Positions 34,938 through 44,411 of a stretch of 64,000 bases of DNA are shown in pieces. This DNA is from Microbacterium sp. Gd 4-13. GTDB lineage: Bacteria; Actinomycetota; Actinomycetes; Actinomycetales; Microbacteriaceae. The position numbers were made by a program, and so were the translations under genes. The stretch lies in NCBI RefSeq assembly GCF_003095395.1, contig NZ_QEIJ01000003.1, forward strand, positions 62,001-126,000. Reading direction: 5' to 3'. How positions within the stretch are numbered: position 1 is the first letter of the stretch; every line of letters begins with the position of its first letter. Below the pieces are notes generated by a model. That model was not told the origin of the DNA. It was given only the letters and a program-made list of their open reading frames with translations, and did not search any database.

Positions 34938-35306
34938 TCACCCGATCTGGACGGTCCAGATCACGTGCATGCGCCACACCATGATCGCCACCGAGGCGGC
35001 GCCGATGCCCATGATCACGGTGCTCCACCGGCTGCGTTCCACGAGCGCCCACGCGACAGCCGCCGGCGGGATCAGCACCGCCGAGACCAGGTAGACCCAG
35101 AACTCCAGCGCGCTCCCCGTCGGAGGGTTGCCGGCGAACGGGGCGATGATCGCCGTCACGACCTGCGCGATGAGCAGCACCTCGATCAGCGCCAGGCTGC
35201 CGACCGTGACGTCGCCGGGACGCCTTCCCGCGAGCCCGGCGATCACGGCCACCAGGGCGGCGACCGATGCCACGGCGACCTGTGCGAGCGTGAACCAGAG
35301 GATCAT
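34938..35306 (-). CDS. Small four-span membrane protein
   Basis: A 122-residue hydrophobic protein with four predicted spans (about 2-25, 38-60, 68-90, 95-118) and almost no soluble part. Nothing recognisable in its loops. Its start overlaps the truB stop by 4 nt, so it is expressed with truB. It may have a partner in the similar-sized membrane protein 64 nt downstream. Function unknown. Confidence 0.7.
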   Translation of the reverse strand: MILWFTLAQVAVASVAALVAVIAGLAGRRPGDVTVGSLALIEVLLIAQVVTAIIAPFAGNPPTGSALEFWVYLVSAVLIPPAAVAWALVERSRWSTVIMGIGAASVAIMVWRMHVIWTVQIG

Positions 35307-36199
35307 GCGTTCTCCCCCGTCGGCAGGTTCATCACGCTCTTGACGTCGACGCCGCGTCGTTCGACGACGCCGATGAGCACGCCCTCGGGATCGATCGCGG
35401 CGGCGGGCGACGCGGGCAGACGGGATGCTGCCCCCACGAGGCGCTTGCCGTGCCGGAGGTCGCGCGCCTCGTCGGCCGAGACCTGGAACGCTCCGAGAAC
35501 CGTCGCGCCCGCATCGGCCGGAGTGAGGAGCGGAACACCCGCCAGGGCGTCGAGCTGCGCCGCATCCGTCACCGAGAACGGGCCGATCCGCGTGCGCCGG
35601 AGTGCGGTCAGGTGACCGCCGACGCCGAGAGCTGCACCCAGGTCGCGCGCCAACGCACGGATGTACGTGCCGCTGGAGCAGTCGACCACGACGTCCAGCT
35701 CGATGCGATCGTCTTCGCGCCGGCGTTCGATCACGTCGAATCTCGAGACGACGACGTCGCGGGCCTTGAGTTCGACCTCGACGCCCTCGCGGGCGAGGTC
35801 GTACGCACGACGGCCGTTGACCTTGATCGCCGACACCGTGGTCGGCACCTGCGAGATCGCACCGGTGAGTGCTGCGATCCCCTCGTCGATCGCGCCATCC
35901 GTCACCGCGGCGATGTCCGAGAGCGAGGCACGGTCGACGACCTCCCCGTCGGCGTCATCGGTATCGGTGGTCGCCCCGAGCAACAGGGTGGCGGTGTAGG
36001 TCTTGTCGGCGCCGACGATGAACGTGAGCAGGCGCGTCGCGGCGTCGACCCCGAGAACGAGCAGCCCCGTCGCCATCGGATCGAGGGTGCCGGCGTGGCC
36101 GACCTTGCGGGTGCCGCGCGCCTTCCGCGCGCGCGAGACGACATCGTGACTGGTCATGCCCGCCGGCTTGTCGACGAGCAGCACGCCTCCCGCGGGCAT
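35303..36199 (-). CDS. truB: tRNA pseudouridine-55 synthase
   Basis: Modifies U55 in the T-loop of tRNAs. A 298-residue protein with the TruB core: VDKPAGMTSHDVV, KVGHAGTLDPMATGLL (catalytic Asp), KTYTATLLLGATTDTDD, SAIKVNGRRAYDLAR and CSSGTYIRALARDLG. The ATG at 36199 overlaps the stop of the upstream kinase-like gene as TAATG. truB normally follows rbfA; here mutY, pointing the other way, and the kinase-like gene sit between. Confidence 0.95.
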   Translation of the reverse strand: MPAGGVLLVDKPAGMTSHDVVSRARKARGTRKVGHAGTLDPMATGLLVLGVDAATRLLTFIVGADKTYTATLLLGATTDTDDADGEVVDRASLSDIAAVTDGAIDEGIAALTGAISQVPTTVSAIKVNGRRAYDLAREGVEVELKARDVVVSRFDVIERRREDDRIELDVVVDCSSGTYIRALARDLGAALGVGGHLTALRRTRIGPFSVTDAAQLDALAGVPLLTPADAGATVLGAFQVSADEARDLRHGKRLVGAASRLPASPAAAIDPEGVLIGVVERRGVDVKSVMNLPTGENA

Positions 36200-36798
36200 T
36201 AGCAGAAGTCTCCGAAGATCCGCGTCGGGTTCTCGGGATCGGTGTTCTCTATGAGAGCGGATGCTGCCGCCCCCGGGTTCGACGAGCGCCGGTAGGAAGC
36301 GACGGCATCCCGGACGGCGGCGTTCGAGGCGGCGGCGGGGTCGGCATCGGCACGGCCGTCGTGAGCGAGTCGCGCGAATGCCGACGTCGGATGTGTTTCG
36401 AGCCACACCGACCAGTTCCACAGGCCGCGCAGCTCGCGGGTGAGCAGGAAGTCACCGTCGACGACGAGCAGCGCGTCGGCGGGGGCGGTCGTCGCTTCCG
36501 CTGCGGGCGTGAGAGAGAAGCCCTCCGGCGACGAGGAACGGAACGGCTCCACCAGTAGGCGGCGCACCTCGTCGGCGTCGAGACGGCCATCGGCATCCGC
36601 GAAGTCGGCGGCGGAGGCGCGCAGCGCCGTCTCGCCCTCCTCCGTGAAGGCGGCCGCGAGGGCGTCGGCGACGGCAGCCTGGCCGGATCCGGGGGCACCG
36701 TCGACCGCGACGATCACGCGTCCGCGGCGAAGGTTCTGTCGCACCTCGGCGCGCAGCTCGCGCATCATCGAGGCGGCCGAGGGGCTCGGGGAGTTCAT
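36199..36798 (-). CDS. Uridine-kinase-like P-loop protein with degenerate Walker A
   Basis: A 199-residue protein related to uridine kinase/phosphoribulokinase-type P-loop proteins. VIVAVDGAPGSGQAAVADAL occupies the Walker A position, but the usual Lys is Q40 and the Ser/Thr is A41. The rest of the fold is recognisable: ASAADFADADGRLDADEV, LLVVDGDFLLTRELRGLWNWSVWLET and a C-terminal RYRRSSNP-like segment (YRRSSNPG). This suggests loss of ATP binding, or an unusual mode. TACGCT is exactly 6 nt before the ATG on the minus strand. Translationally coupled to truB. Confidence 0.72.
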   Translation of the reverse strand: MNSPSPSAASMMRELRAEVRQNLRRGRVIVAVDGAPGSGQAAVADALAAAFTEEGETALRASAADFADADGRLDADEVRRLLVEPFRSSSPEGFSLTPAAEATTAPADALLVVDGDFLLTRELRGLWNWSVWLETHPTSAFARLAHDGRADADPAAASNAAVRDAVASYRRSSNPGAAASALIENTDPENPTRIFGDFC

Positions 36799-36846
36799 CC
36801 CTCCAGCGTACGTTCCTCCGCACCCCGCCTGACGTACGCTGGCCTG

Positions 36847-37716
36847 ATGCCCGAGCTCGCCGCACCGCTGGTCGAGTGGTACGGCCGGAACGCCCGAGAC
36901 CTCCCCTGGCGGCGCGAGGGGTTCGGTGCGTGGGGAACGCTCGTGAGCGAGTTCATGCTGCAGCAGACGCCCGTCGCCCGTGTCATCCCGCACCTCGAGG
37001 CGTGGCTCGCCCGGTGGCCGACTCCCGGTGCGCTCGCGGCCGACGCCCCGGCCGAGGCCGTGCGGCAGTGGGCCAACCTCGGTTACCCCCGCCGCGCGCT
37101 CTGGCTGCACCGCGCCGCGACGGAGATCCGCGACCGCCACGCAGACGTCGTGCCCCGCGACGTCGACGCTCTGCTCGCCCTCACCGGGATCGGCGACTAT
37201 ACCGCCCGGGCCGTCGCGGTCTTCGCCTACGGCGACCGCCATCCCGTCGTCGATACGAACACGCGCCGCGTGCTCGCGCGAGCCGTCGCCGGCCGAGCCC
37301 AGCCGGGCCCGCCGTCGCGGCGCGACCTCGTCGACATGGCCGCGATCCTCCCCGACGACGTCGAGGCCGCCGCCATCGTCAACGCGGCGGCGATGGAACT
37401 CGGCGCGACCGTCTGCACCGCCCGCGCGCCCCGCTGCGAAGCGTGCCCTCTCGCCGACATCTGCCGCTGGCGCGCCGACGGCTACCCCGATACCGGCGAC
37501 ACCCGCCGCCGCCAGGCGAAGTACGAGGGAAGCGACCGTCAGGCACGAGGGGCGGTGATGCGGATGCTGCGCGACGCCGCGCCCTCGGCGGTGCCCCACG
37601 AGGCGATCATCGCCGACTGGCCCGATCCACGGCAGCGGGACCGCGCCATAGACTCGCTCGTCGTCGACGGCCTCGTCGAAGCATCCGACGGTCTTCTGCA
37701 CCTGCCCCGCGGCTGA
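36847..37716 (+). CDS. mutY: A/G-specific adenine DNA glycosylase
   Basis: Removes adenine mispaired with 8-oxoguanine. A 289-residue HhH-GPD protein: LPWRREGFGAWGTLVSEFMLQQTPV with the catalytic Glu in SEFMLQQT, the hairpin LTGIGDYTARAV, the catalytic Asp in VVDTNTRRV and a C-x6-C-x2-C-x5-C 4Fe-4S cluster near residues 192-208. It is shorter than E. coli MutY because the C-terminal NUDIX-like 8-oxoG recognition domain is largely missing, as is usual in actinobacteria. TACGCT lies exactly 6 nt before the ATG. Divergent from the kinase-like gene. Confidence 0.93.
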   Translation: MPELAAPLVEWYGRNARDLPWRREGFGAWGTLVSEFMLQQTPVARVIPHLEAWLARWPTPGALAADAPAEAVRQWANLGYPRRALWLHRAATEIRDRHADVVPRDVDALLALTGIGDYTARAVAVFAYGDRHPVVDTNTRRVLARAVAGRAQPGPPSRRDLVDMAAILPDDVEAAAIVNAAAMELGATVCTARAPRCEACPLADICRWRADGYPDTGDTRRRQAKYEGSDRQARGAVMRMLRDAAPSAVPHEAIIADWPDPRQRDRAIDSLVVDGLVEASDGLLHLPRG

Positions 37717-37730
37717 ACCGGCCCGAAAAC

Positions 37731-37787
37731 ACGATTCCCCTGTCTCGAACGGTGGGTATCAGCCGCCGAACGTGACAGGGGAATCGT
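37731..37787. terminator. Wide-loop inverted repeat between mutY and rbfA
   Basis: Perfect 14-bp arms (37731-37744 and 37774-37787) around a 29-nt loop. It lies between convergent genes, 12 bp from the end of rbfA, and probably acts as a shared terminator. Confidence 0.65.
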
Positions 37788-37799
37788 CGTGAGACGCGC

Positions 37800-38234
37800 T
37801 CAGTCCTCGTCGTCGTCCTCGCGCGGCTTGACGTAGGGATCGGACTCGCCCGCGTAGGCCGCACCGGCTGCGATACCGGCGACGGCGGCATCGCGCTCGG
37901 CCGCCTCACGGAGGAGGTCGGCGATGTTGCCGGCGTTCTCGGGGATCGCGTCGGCGATGAACTCGAGCGTCGGGGTCAGTCGGATGTTGAGCTGCTTGCC
38001 GACCTCGGCGCGGAGCAGCCCGGTCGCGGACTTCAGGGCAGCGCCCGTGTCAGCGCGCTCCTCGGGGGTGCCGAGGACCGTGTAGAACACGGATGCGTGC
38101 TGGAGGTCGCCGGTCACCCGGACGTCGGTGATCGTGACGAAACCGAGGCGCGGGTCGCGAAGACCCTTCTCGAGCCTCTCGGCCACAAGCACCTTGATGC
38201 GGTCTGCCAAGCGCGCTTGACGCTCTCCAGCCAT
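37800..38234 (-). CDS. rbfA: Ribosome-binding factor A
   Basis: Assists late maturation of the 30S subunit. A 144-residue KH-like protein: ADRIKVLVAERLEKGLRDPRLGFVTITDVRVTGDLQHASVFYTVLG (shown as DPRLGFVTITDVRVTGDL), then LRAEVGKQLNIRLTPTLEFI. The C-terminal 25 residues are acidic. An AAGGAAG site 4 nt upstream fixes ATG 38234. It follows infB on the same strand, with a long inverted repeat in the gap. Confidence 0.95.
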   Translation of the reverse strand: MAGERQARLADRIKVLVAERLEKGLRDPRLGFVTITDVRVTGDLQHASVFYTVLGTPEERADTGAALKSATGLLRAEVGKQLNIRLTPTLEFIADAIPENAGNIADLLREAAERDAAVAGIAAGAAYAGESDPYVKPREDDDED

Positions 38235-38300
38235 GTTCTTCCTTCTCTCAATTATCCCAGCGAGCGATGAGTCGAGGGAGGCCGGCGGAAACCGGAGGCT

Positions 38301-38362
38301 GCGAGTGTCTCCTCCTGAGCATCGGGGTAGGGGCCCCGCTCTGCGATGGAGGAGACACTCGC
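38301..38362. repeat. Wide-loop inverted repeat between infB and rbfA
   Basis: Perfect 15-bp arms (38301-38315 and 38348-38362). A smaller GCATCG/CGATG pair and GGGGCCCC sit inside the loop. It lies between two co-directional operon genes, so it may reduce read-through or mark an mRNA processing site. Confidence 0.65.
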
Positions 38363-38397
38363 TGCCGGAGGTTGTAGCCGGCCGGAGTGACGCAGGA

Positions 38398-41214
38398 TCA
38401 GCCTCGCGGCTTCTCCACCATTTCCGTGGTCTCGATCTCGTCACCGATCTGGATGTCGTTGAACTTACCGAGACCGATACCGGCCTCGAAGTCCGTACGA
38501 ACCTCGGTGACGTCGTCCTTGAAGCGGCGCAGCGACTCGATCGCGAGGCCGTCGGCCAGCACGACACCGTCGCGGATGACGCGAGCCTTGGCGTTTCGCG
38601 TGATCGTTCCCGATCGCACGATGACACCGGCGATGTTGCCGACCTTGGAGGAGCGGAACACCTCGCGGATCTCGGCGACACCCGACTGCACCTCTTCGAA
38701 CTCCGGCTTGAGCAGGCCCTTGAGCGACTGCTCGACGTCGTCGATCGCGTTGTAGATGACGGAGTAGAACCGGGTGTCGACACCCTCGCGGGCGGCGCGC
38801 TCACGGGCCTTGGTGTCGGGACGCACGTTGAACCCGATGATGATCGCGTTGTCGATCGTGGCGAGGTTCACGTCGGACTCGGTAATGGCTCCGACGCCGC
38901 GGTGGATGATCCGCAGCTGCACGCTGTCGTCGACCTCGATCTTGAGCAGCGACTCCTCGAGCGCCTCCACGGCACCCGACACGTCGCCCTTGATGATGAG
39001 GTTGAGCGACTCGACCTTGCCCTCTTCGAGCGCACGGGTGAAGTCCTCGAGCGAGATGCGCTTGCGGGCCTTGGCCAGCTGGGCGTTGCGCTCTGCCGCT
39101 TCACGCTTCTCGGCGATCTGACGGGCCAGGCGGTCTTCCTCGGTCACGATGAACGTGTCGCCGGCGCGGGGCACGGAGTTCAGACCCTGCACCTGCACGG
39201 GGCGCGACGGCCACGCCTCGAGCACGGCCTCGCCGTTCTCGTCGGCCATGGCGCGGACGCGTCCGTACGCCGTTCCGGCGACGATCGCGTCGCCGACGCG
39301 CAGCGTTCCGGACTGGATGAGCACGGTGGCCACCGAACCGCGGCCCTTGTCGAGCTTCGCTTCGATCGCGACACCACGGGCGGCCTTGTTCGGGTTCGCC
39401 GTGAGGTCGAGTCCCGCGTCAGCCGTCAGCAGCACGGCGTCGAGGAGGTCCTGGATGCCGATGTTGTTTCGCGCCGACACATCGACGAACATGACGTCTC
39501 CGCCGTACTCCTCGGCGACGAGGCCGTACTCGGTCAGCTGCTGACGCACCTTGGCCGGGTTGGAGTCGGGCTTGTCGATCTTGTTCACCGCGACCACGAT
39601 CGGCACGTTGGCCGCCTGGGCGTGGTTGAGCGCCTCCACCGTCTGGGGCATGATGCCGTCGTCGGCGGCGACGACGAGGATCGCGAGGTCGGTCACCTGC
39701 GCACCACGTGCACGCATGGCGGTGAACGCCTCGTGACCCGGGGTGTCGATGAAGGTGATCGCGCGCTCGATGCCCTCGTGCTCGGTCCAGACCTGGTACG
39801 CACCGATGTGCTGCGTGATGCCGCCGGCCTCGCCCGCGACCACGTTGGTCTGGCGGATGGCGTCGAGCAGTCGGGTCTTACCGTGGTCGACGTGGCCCAT
39901 GACGGTGACGACCGGGGGCCGGATCTCGAGGTCGTCTTCGCTCTCGGCCTCGAGTTCTGCGTCGAGGTCGAGACCGAAGCCCTCGAGGAGCTCTTTGTCC
40001 TCGTCCTCGGGCGAGACCATCTGGATGTTGTAGCCGAGCTCGCCGCCGAGCACCTCGAACGTGGCCTCGTCGAGCGACTCGGTCGCGGTGGCCATCTCGC
40101 CCAGGTTGAACAGGATGGTCACGAGCGTGCCGGGCTGAACCGTGTAACCGGTCAGGGCCTCGATCTTGTCGGCGAAGTCGGAGATCGACGCGCCGCGACG
40201 CATGCGGATGATCTCGCCGTTGCCCTTGGTGACGTTGACGCCGCCGACGACCGGCGCCGACCGCATCTCGAATTCCTGCCGCTTCGCCCTACGCGACTTG
40301 CGCTGCTTGGACTTGCCGCCACCCTTGCCGAAGGCACCCGCGGTACCGCCGCCGGGGCCGCGGCCACGGCCGCCACCACCGCCGGGACGGCCGGCGAAGC
40401 CGCCGCCCGCCGGTGCGCCGGGACGGGAGAACCCGCCGCCACCGGCACCGCCGGGACGACCGGGACCGCCGGGACGCTGCTGGAACGGAGCGCCGGGACG
40501 ACCGCCGCCACCGGGACGACCCGCACCGCCGGGACGCGGAGCGCCCGGGCGCGGGGCACCGGGACGCGGCGCCTGCGGGCGGGGGATGTTGCCGGGGGTC
40601 GGCGACGGGCGCTGGCCCATGCCCTGCGCCGACGCGAACGGGTTGTTACCCGGACGCGGACCGGCCGGACGCTGACCCATGCCCTGCGCCGACGCGAAGG
40701 GGTTGTTACCCGGACGCGGGGCGCCACCGGGACGCGGCGCCTGCGGGGCGCCGGCGGCCGGAGCCGGGCGCGGGGCACCGGGGGTGTCGGAGGACGCCGC
40801 GGGGGTGGATGCTTCGGACACCTCGGGCGCGGCGGGTGCTGCCGGTGCCGGGACGGAGGGAGCGGGAGCGGCGACCTCGGGGGCGGCGGGTGCTGCCGGT
40901 GCCGGGGTCGGAGCGGGGGCGGGGGCCGGAGCCGGACGCGCGGGACCGGGCTTGGCCGCCGGGGCGGCGGGCCGGGCCGGGCCGGGTCGACCGGCTGCGG
41001 GGCGCGGCGAAGCCGCGGGGGCGGCCGGCGCCGATGCGCCCGCCGATGCGGAACCGTCGGCCTCGAGGGCCGCACGGAGCTTGCGAGCCACGGGGGGCTC
41101 GATCGTCGAGGACGGGCTCTTGACGAACTCGCCGAGTTCCTTGAGCTTCGCGAGGGCGATCTTACTGTCGACGCCGAGCTCGGAAGCGATCTCGTGTACG
41201 CGTGGTTTTGCCAC
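38398..41214 (-). CDS. infB: Translation initiation factor IF-2
   Basis: GTPase that brings fMet-tRNA to the 30S subunit. 938 residues. The N-terminal IF2_N helix starts [16 protein letters not shown]. Residues 50-310 are a Pro/Ala/Gly/Arg-rich spacer containing a 20-residue tandem repeat around [13 protein letters not shown]. The G domain follows, with [22 protein letters not shown] and VNKIDKPD, then domains II-IV, ending [16 protein letters not shown]. Part of nusA-ylxR-infB-rbfA. Confidence 0.97.
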   Translation of the reverse strand: MAKPRVHEIASELGVDSKIALAKLKELGEFVKSPSSTIEPPVARKLRAALEADGSASAGASAPAAPAASPRPAAGRPGPARPAAPAAKPGPARPAPAPAPAPTPAPAAPAAPEVAAPAPSVPAPAAPAAPEVSEASTPAASSDTPGAPRPAPAAGAPQAPRPGGAPRPGNNPFASAQGMGQRPAGPRPGNNPFASAQGMGQRPSPTPGNIPRPQAPRPGAPRPGAPRPGGAGRPGGGGRPGAPFQQRPGGPGRPGGAGGGGFSRPGAPAGGGFAGRPGGGGGRGRGPGGGTAGAFGKGGGKSKQRKSRRAKRQEFEMRSAPVVGGVNVTKGNGEIIRMRRGASISDFADKIEALTGYTVQPGTLVTILFNLGEMATATESLDEATFEVLGGELGYNIQMVSPEDEDKELLEGFGLDLDAELEAESEDDLEIRPPVVTVMGHVDHGKTRLLDAIRQTNVVAGEAGGITQHIGAYQVWTEHEGIERAITFIDTPGHEAFTAMRARGAQVTDLAILVVAADDGIMPQTVEALNHAQAANVPIVVAVNKIDKPDSNPAKVRQQLTEYGLVAEEYGGDVMFVDVSARNNIGIQDLLDAVLLTADAGLDLTANPNKAARGVAIEAKLDKGRGSVATVLIQSGTLRVGDAIVAGTAYGRVRAMADENGEAVLEAWPSRPVQVQGLNSVPRAGDTFIVTEEDRLARQIAEKREAAERNAQLAKARKRISLEDFTRALEEGKVESLNLIIKGDVSGAVEALEESLLKIEVDDSVQLRIIHRGVGAITESDVNLATIDNAIIIGFNVRPDTKARERAAREGVDTRFYSVIYNAIDDVEQSLKGLLKPEFEEVQSGVAEIREVFRSSKVGNIAGVIVRSGTITRNAKARVIRDGVVLADGLAIESLRRFKDDVTEVRTDFEAGIGLGKFNDIQIGDEIETTEMVEKPRG
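40611..40719 (-). repeat. 60-bp tandem duplication within infB
   Basis: About 49 bp at 40611-40659 recurs at 40671-40719 with two mismatches, a 60-nt period (20 codons). It encodes the duplicated [16 protein letters not shown] unit of the IF-2 spacer. Confidence 0.8.
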
Positions 41215-41307
41215 AATTCTCCTGTCAGGGGGCCTACCCCGGACAGGGCAGACCGTTAGATGCGGACGGGTCTCATTTCGAGCCGTTCACTTTGAGTCCA
41301 TAGCCGT

Positions 41308-41559
41308 TCAGCCGTTTCGCTGGAGGGATTCTTCGAAGGTCTGCGTGTCGAGAGGACCCGACACACGTAATGCTCGCACGAATGCGCGGCGCCGCAGGGC
41401 GAGCTCCACGCACGTGTGCGTCTCATGAACCCACGCGCCACGCCCCGGGAGACAGGCCCGATCGTCGCGGACGAGGACCGAACCGTCGGCCACGACTCGC
41501 AGGAGCGTGGACCGTGGTGCGCGCGCACGACATGCGACGCACGTTCGTACGGGTTCCAT
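41308..41559 (-). CDS. ylxR: YlxR family (DUF448) RNA-binding protein
   Basis: An 83-residue member of the YlxR family: PVRTCVACRARAPRSTLLRVV at the N-terminus, with the characteristic T-C-V-x-C-R, and PGRGAWVHETHTCVELA. YlxR is a small RNA-binding protein between nusA and infB and has been linked to RNase P or transcription regulation. Position and length are as expected. 93 bp separate it from infB. Confidence 0.92.
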   Translation of the reverse strand: MEPVRTCVACRARAPRSTLLRVVADGSVLVRDDRACLPGRGAWVHETHTCVELALRRRAFVRALRVSGPLDTQTFEESLQRNG

Positions 41560-41601
41560 TCTACACCTCGGGCGCGTCGTAGCCGATCGTGGGCGGGGCG
41601 A

Positions 41602-42591
41602 TCAGTCGTCTTCCAGGATGCTGTCGGGCTGGATATCGATCTTGGCGCCGGTGAGCTTGGCGGCGAGGCGGGCGTTCTGGCCCTCCTTGCCGATCGCCAA
41701 CGACAGCTGGTAGTCGGGCACGAGCGCCCGGACGGCCTTGGTCGAGGCGTCGAGGATGAAGCTCGAGGTCACCTTCGCGGGCGAGAGGGCGTTGCCGACG
41801 AACCGGGCGAGCTCGGCGTCGTAGTCGACGATGTCGATCTTCTCGCCTCCGAGCTCCTCGGTCACGGCGCGGACACGGCGGCCCAACTCGCCGATGCAAG
41901 CGCCCTTGGCGTTGATGGTGGGGTCGGTCGCCTGCACCGCGATCTTGGTGCGGTGCCCCGCCTCGCGGGCGAGGGAGATGATCTCGACGAGACCCGATGC
42001 GATCTCGGGCACCTCGAGCGCGAACAGCTTGCGAACGAGGCCCGGGTGGGTCCGCGAGACGGTGATCGACGGGCCCTTGGTTCCCTTCGACACCGACGTC
42101 ACGTAGACGCGCAGGCGCGAACCGTGCGAGTAGTTCTCCCCCGGCACCTGCTCCTCGGGGGGAAGGATGGCCTCGATGGTGCCGAGGTCGACGTGCACCA
42201 TCCGAGGGTTGGGCCCCTGCTGCACGACACCGGCGACGATGTCGCCCTCTTTGCCCTTGAACTCGCCCAGCACCGCGTCGTCGGCGATGTCGCGCAGGCG
42301 CTGGCTGATGACCTGCTTCGCGGCGAAGGCGGCGATGCGCCCGAAGTCCTCGGGATGCTGCTCCTCCTCGCCGATGACGACGTCCTCGTCATCGAGCACG
42401 GGAGCGAAGATCGCGACGTGGCCCGTCTTGCGGTCGAGCTGCACGCGCGCGCCCGCAGGCACTTCGCCGTTCTCGGACGTGTGGCGGCCGTAGGCGGTGA
42501 GGATGGCCGATTCGATGATCCGGACGAGTTCGTCGAAGGGGATCTCCTTCTCGCGTTCGACCGTCTTCAACAGACCGAGATCGATGTCCAC
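41602..42591 (-). CDS. nusA: Transcription termination/antitermination factor NusA
   Basis: A 329-residue NusA with the N-terminal RNA-polymerase-binding domain (MDIDLGLLKTVEREKEI), an S1 domain around residues 125-200 (GDIVAGVVQQGPNPRMVHVDLG, cited in part as GVVQQGPNP) and two KH domains (GHRTKIAVQATDPTINAKGACIGELGRRV, cited as DPTINAKGACIGELG). It lacks the acidic repeats of E. coli NusA, as in other actinobacteria. GTG start with GGAGGG about 9 nt upstream. The usual upstream gene rimP is not here; the next gene is divergent DUF1206. Confidence 0.95.
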   Translation of the reverse strand: MDIDLGLLKTVEREKEIPFDELVRIIESAILTAYGRHTSENGEVPAGARVQLDRKTGHVAIFAPVLDDEDVVIGEEEQHPEDFGRIAAFAAKQVISQRLRDIADDAVLGEFKGKEGDIVAGVVQQGPNPRMVHVDLGTIEAILPPEEQVPGENYSHGSRLRVYVTSVSKGTKGPSITVSRTHPGLVRKLFALEVPEIASGLVEIISLAREAGHRTKIAVQATDPTINAKGACIGELGRRVRAVTEELGGEKIDIVDYDAELARFVGNALSPAKVTSSFILDASTKAVRALVPDYQLSLAIGKEGQNARLAAKLTGAKIDIQPDSILEDD

Positions 42592-42707
42592 AATGGGGCC
42601 CTCCGTATTCAGCTCTCGTCGGCGCGATCGCGCGTCGACATTCCCCCTACATTACCGGACGGTCCGCGCCGCCGGTGGTGCGGCGCCCACTGGCCTACGG
42701 TGGTCGC

Positions 42708-43517
42708 ATGCCGTCCTCCCCGCGTTCCGCCGCCGCGTCGGCGCAGTCGTCCTCCGCCTTCCGCGCGCTCGCGCGCGCCGGCTTCGTCGCCAACGGTCTC
42801 GTGCACGTCCTCCTCGGCGCCCTCGTGGTGACGGTCGCGTTCGGCGGCGATGAGCAGACCGATCAGTCCGGCGCGTTCGAGGCGATCGCGGCGGCTCCCT
42901 TCGGCGCCGTCCTGCTGTGGGCGTGCGCCGCGGCGCTCTGGGCGCTGGGCGCCTGGCGAGCGGTCGAGGCGTTCGTCGCGCGCGGCACGAGCGGCGCCGA
43001 TCGCGCGAAGCGGGCGGTGAAGCAGGGCGCCCGAGCGATCACCTATCTCGCGGTGGGCGGCATCGCCGCATCCGTCGCTCTCGGCGCCCGGTCGCAGGGC
43101 GATCAGAGCGCGCAGAATGCCAGCAGCAGTGTGCTCTCGCTGCCCGGCGGACCGTTTCTTCTCGCAGCGGTCGGGATCATCGTCGCGGCCGTCGGCGTCG
43201 GGTTCGTCGTCATCGGCGCACGACGCTCGTTCCGCAAGAAGATCTCCACGCCCGGGGGCACGCTCGGAACGGCCCTCGTCGTCCTCGGCACCGTCGGATA
43301 CATCGCGAAGGGCATCGCTCTGGCCACGGTGGGAATCCTCGTCGTCGTCGCCGCCGTCACGGTCGACCCCTCCGCCTCGGGGGGACTCGACGCCGCGGTG
43401 AGCGCGCTGCTGCAGACCCCGGCCGGACCGTGGTTGGGCGGCGCGGTAGGAGTCGGCTTCATCGCCTACGGGCTCTTCACCATCCTTCGCGCGAAGTACG
43501 CCCGGCTCGACGCCTGA
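42708..43517 (+). CDS. DUF1206 family membrane protein
   Basis: A 269-residue membrane protein with six spans in three two-helix repeats (about residues 20-95, 110-175, 190-260), each repeat starting with an A-R-x-G-F/Y-x-x-x-G-like motif (ARAGFVANGLVHVLLG; GARAITYLAVGG; LGTVGYIAKGIAL). This is the DUF1206 pattern. Function unknown. TACGGT is exactly 6 nt before the ATG at 42708. Confidence 0.86.
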   Translation: MPSSPRSAAASAQSSSAFRALARAGFVANGLVHVLLGALVVTVAFGGDEQTDQSGAFEAIAAAPFGAVLLWACAAALWALGAWRAVEAFVARGTSGADRAKRAVKQGARAITYLAVGGIAASVALGARSQGDQSAQNASSSVLSLPGGPFLLAAVGIIVAAVGVGFVVIGARRSFRKKISTPGGTLGTALVVLGTVGYIAKGIALATVGILVVVAAVTVDPSASGGLDAAVSALLQTPAGPWLGGAVGVGFIAYGLFTILRAKYARLDA

Positions 43518-43523
43518 CCCGCC

Positions 43524-44345
43524 TCAGTCGAGGTCGGGGTCGCGCCCGGTACGGACACCGGTCTCGAGTCGATCGATCGCCGCCACGTCGTCGGCGTCCA
43601 GCACGAAGTCGAACACGTCGGCGTTCTCTCGCAGACGCTCCGGTGACGTCGATTTCGGGAAGAGCACCAGCCCGCGGTCGAGGTGCCAGCGGATGACGAC
43701 CTGAGCCGGGGTCTTGTCGTGGTGCTGGGCTATGGAGCGCAGGGCGGGTTCGTCGAGCAGACCGCCGCGGGCCAGGGGCGCCCACGCCTCGGTGACGATG
43801 CCGTGGCTCGCATTCCATTCCTGGAGATGACGCTGCGGGAATCGGGGGTGCAGCTCGATCTGGTTGACGACCGGACGCACCCCGGTCTCGGCGACGAGCC
43901 GATCGATGTGATGCGGGTGGAAGTTGCTGACTCCGATCGACCTCGCCCGCCCCTCGGTGGCGAGCTTCACCAGTGCCCGCCAGGTGTCGACGTAGCGGTC
44001 CTGACTGGGCACGGGCCAATGGATGAGGTAGAGGTCGACCTCGTCGAGCCCGAGTCGGTCCAGGCTCGCGTCGAAGGCGCGCAGCGTGGAGTCGTATCCC
44101 TGGTCGTCGTTCCACACCTTGGTCGTGACGAAGACGTCGTCGCGGTCGAGGCCGCTGCGGCGCAGGCCCTCCCCCACCTCGGCCTCGTTGCCGTAGAGGG
44201 CCGCGGTGTCGACATGCCGGTAGCCGTCGGCGAGCGCACCCGCCACGAGGTCGGCCGTCCGTTCGGCCGGCACCTTGTACGTGCCGACGCCGAGCTGAGG
44301 GATGCTGCGGCCGTCTGCCAGCGGGATGAGCGGGACCTGGATCAT
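43524..44345 (-). CDS. Aldo/keto reductase
   Basis: A 273-residue NADPH-dependent carbonyl reductase of the AKR5 group (2,5-diketo-gluconate reductase-like). Signatures: PQLGVGTYKV, HVDTAALYGNEAEVG (catalytic D and Y), DLYLIHWPVP (catalytic H), GVSNFHPHHIDRL, PVVNQIELHP and VLFPKSTSPERLREN for NADPH phosphate binding. Substrate unknown; such enzymes detoxify aldehydes or reduce sugars. It is convergent with the DUF1206 gene (6 bp apart) and divergent from the secreted cluster. Confidence 0.93.
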   Translation of the reverse strand: MIQVPLIPLADGRSIPQLGVGTYKVPAERTADLVAGALADGYRHVDTAALYGNEAEVGEGLRRSGLDRDDVFVTTKVWNDDQGYDSTLRAFDASLDRLGLDEVDLYLIHWPVPSQDRYVDTWRALVKLATEGRARSIGVSNFHPHHIDRLVAETGVRPVVNQIELHPRFPQRHLQEWNASHGIVTEAWAPLARGGLLDEPALRSIAQHHDKTPAQVVIRWHLDRGLVLFPKSTSPERLRENADVFDFVLDADDVAAIDRLETGVRTGRDPDLD

Positions 44346-44378
44346 CCGTCCACGCTAATCCCGTAAGCATCCAGATGC

Positions 44379-44411
44379 GATTCATAGCTCGTTCATCTCG
44401 CGGATATAGCT
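44379..44411 (+). promoter_or_regulatory. Candidate PHO box (three 11-nt direct units)
   Basis: Three consecutive 11-nt units, GATTCATAGCT, CGTTCATCTCG and CGGATATAGCT, resemble the repeated TTCA units of actinobacterial PhoP operators. They lie about 94 nt upstream of a secreted phosphoesterase. The match is imperfect. Confidence 0.3.

Noticed and set aside
38233..41259. A 1008-codon open frame on the plus strand
   Set aside because: Antisense to infB, which is unmistakable. The predicted protein is low-complexity.
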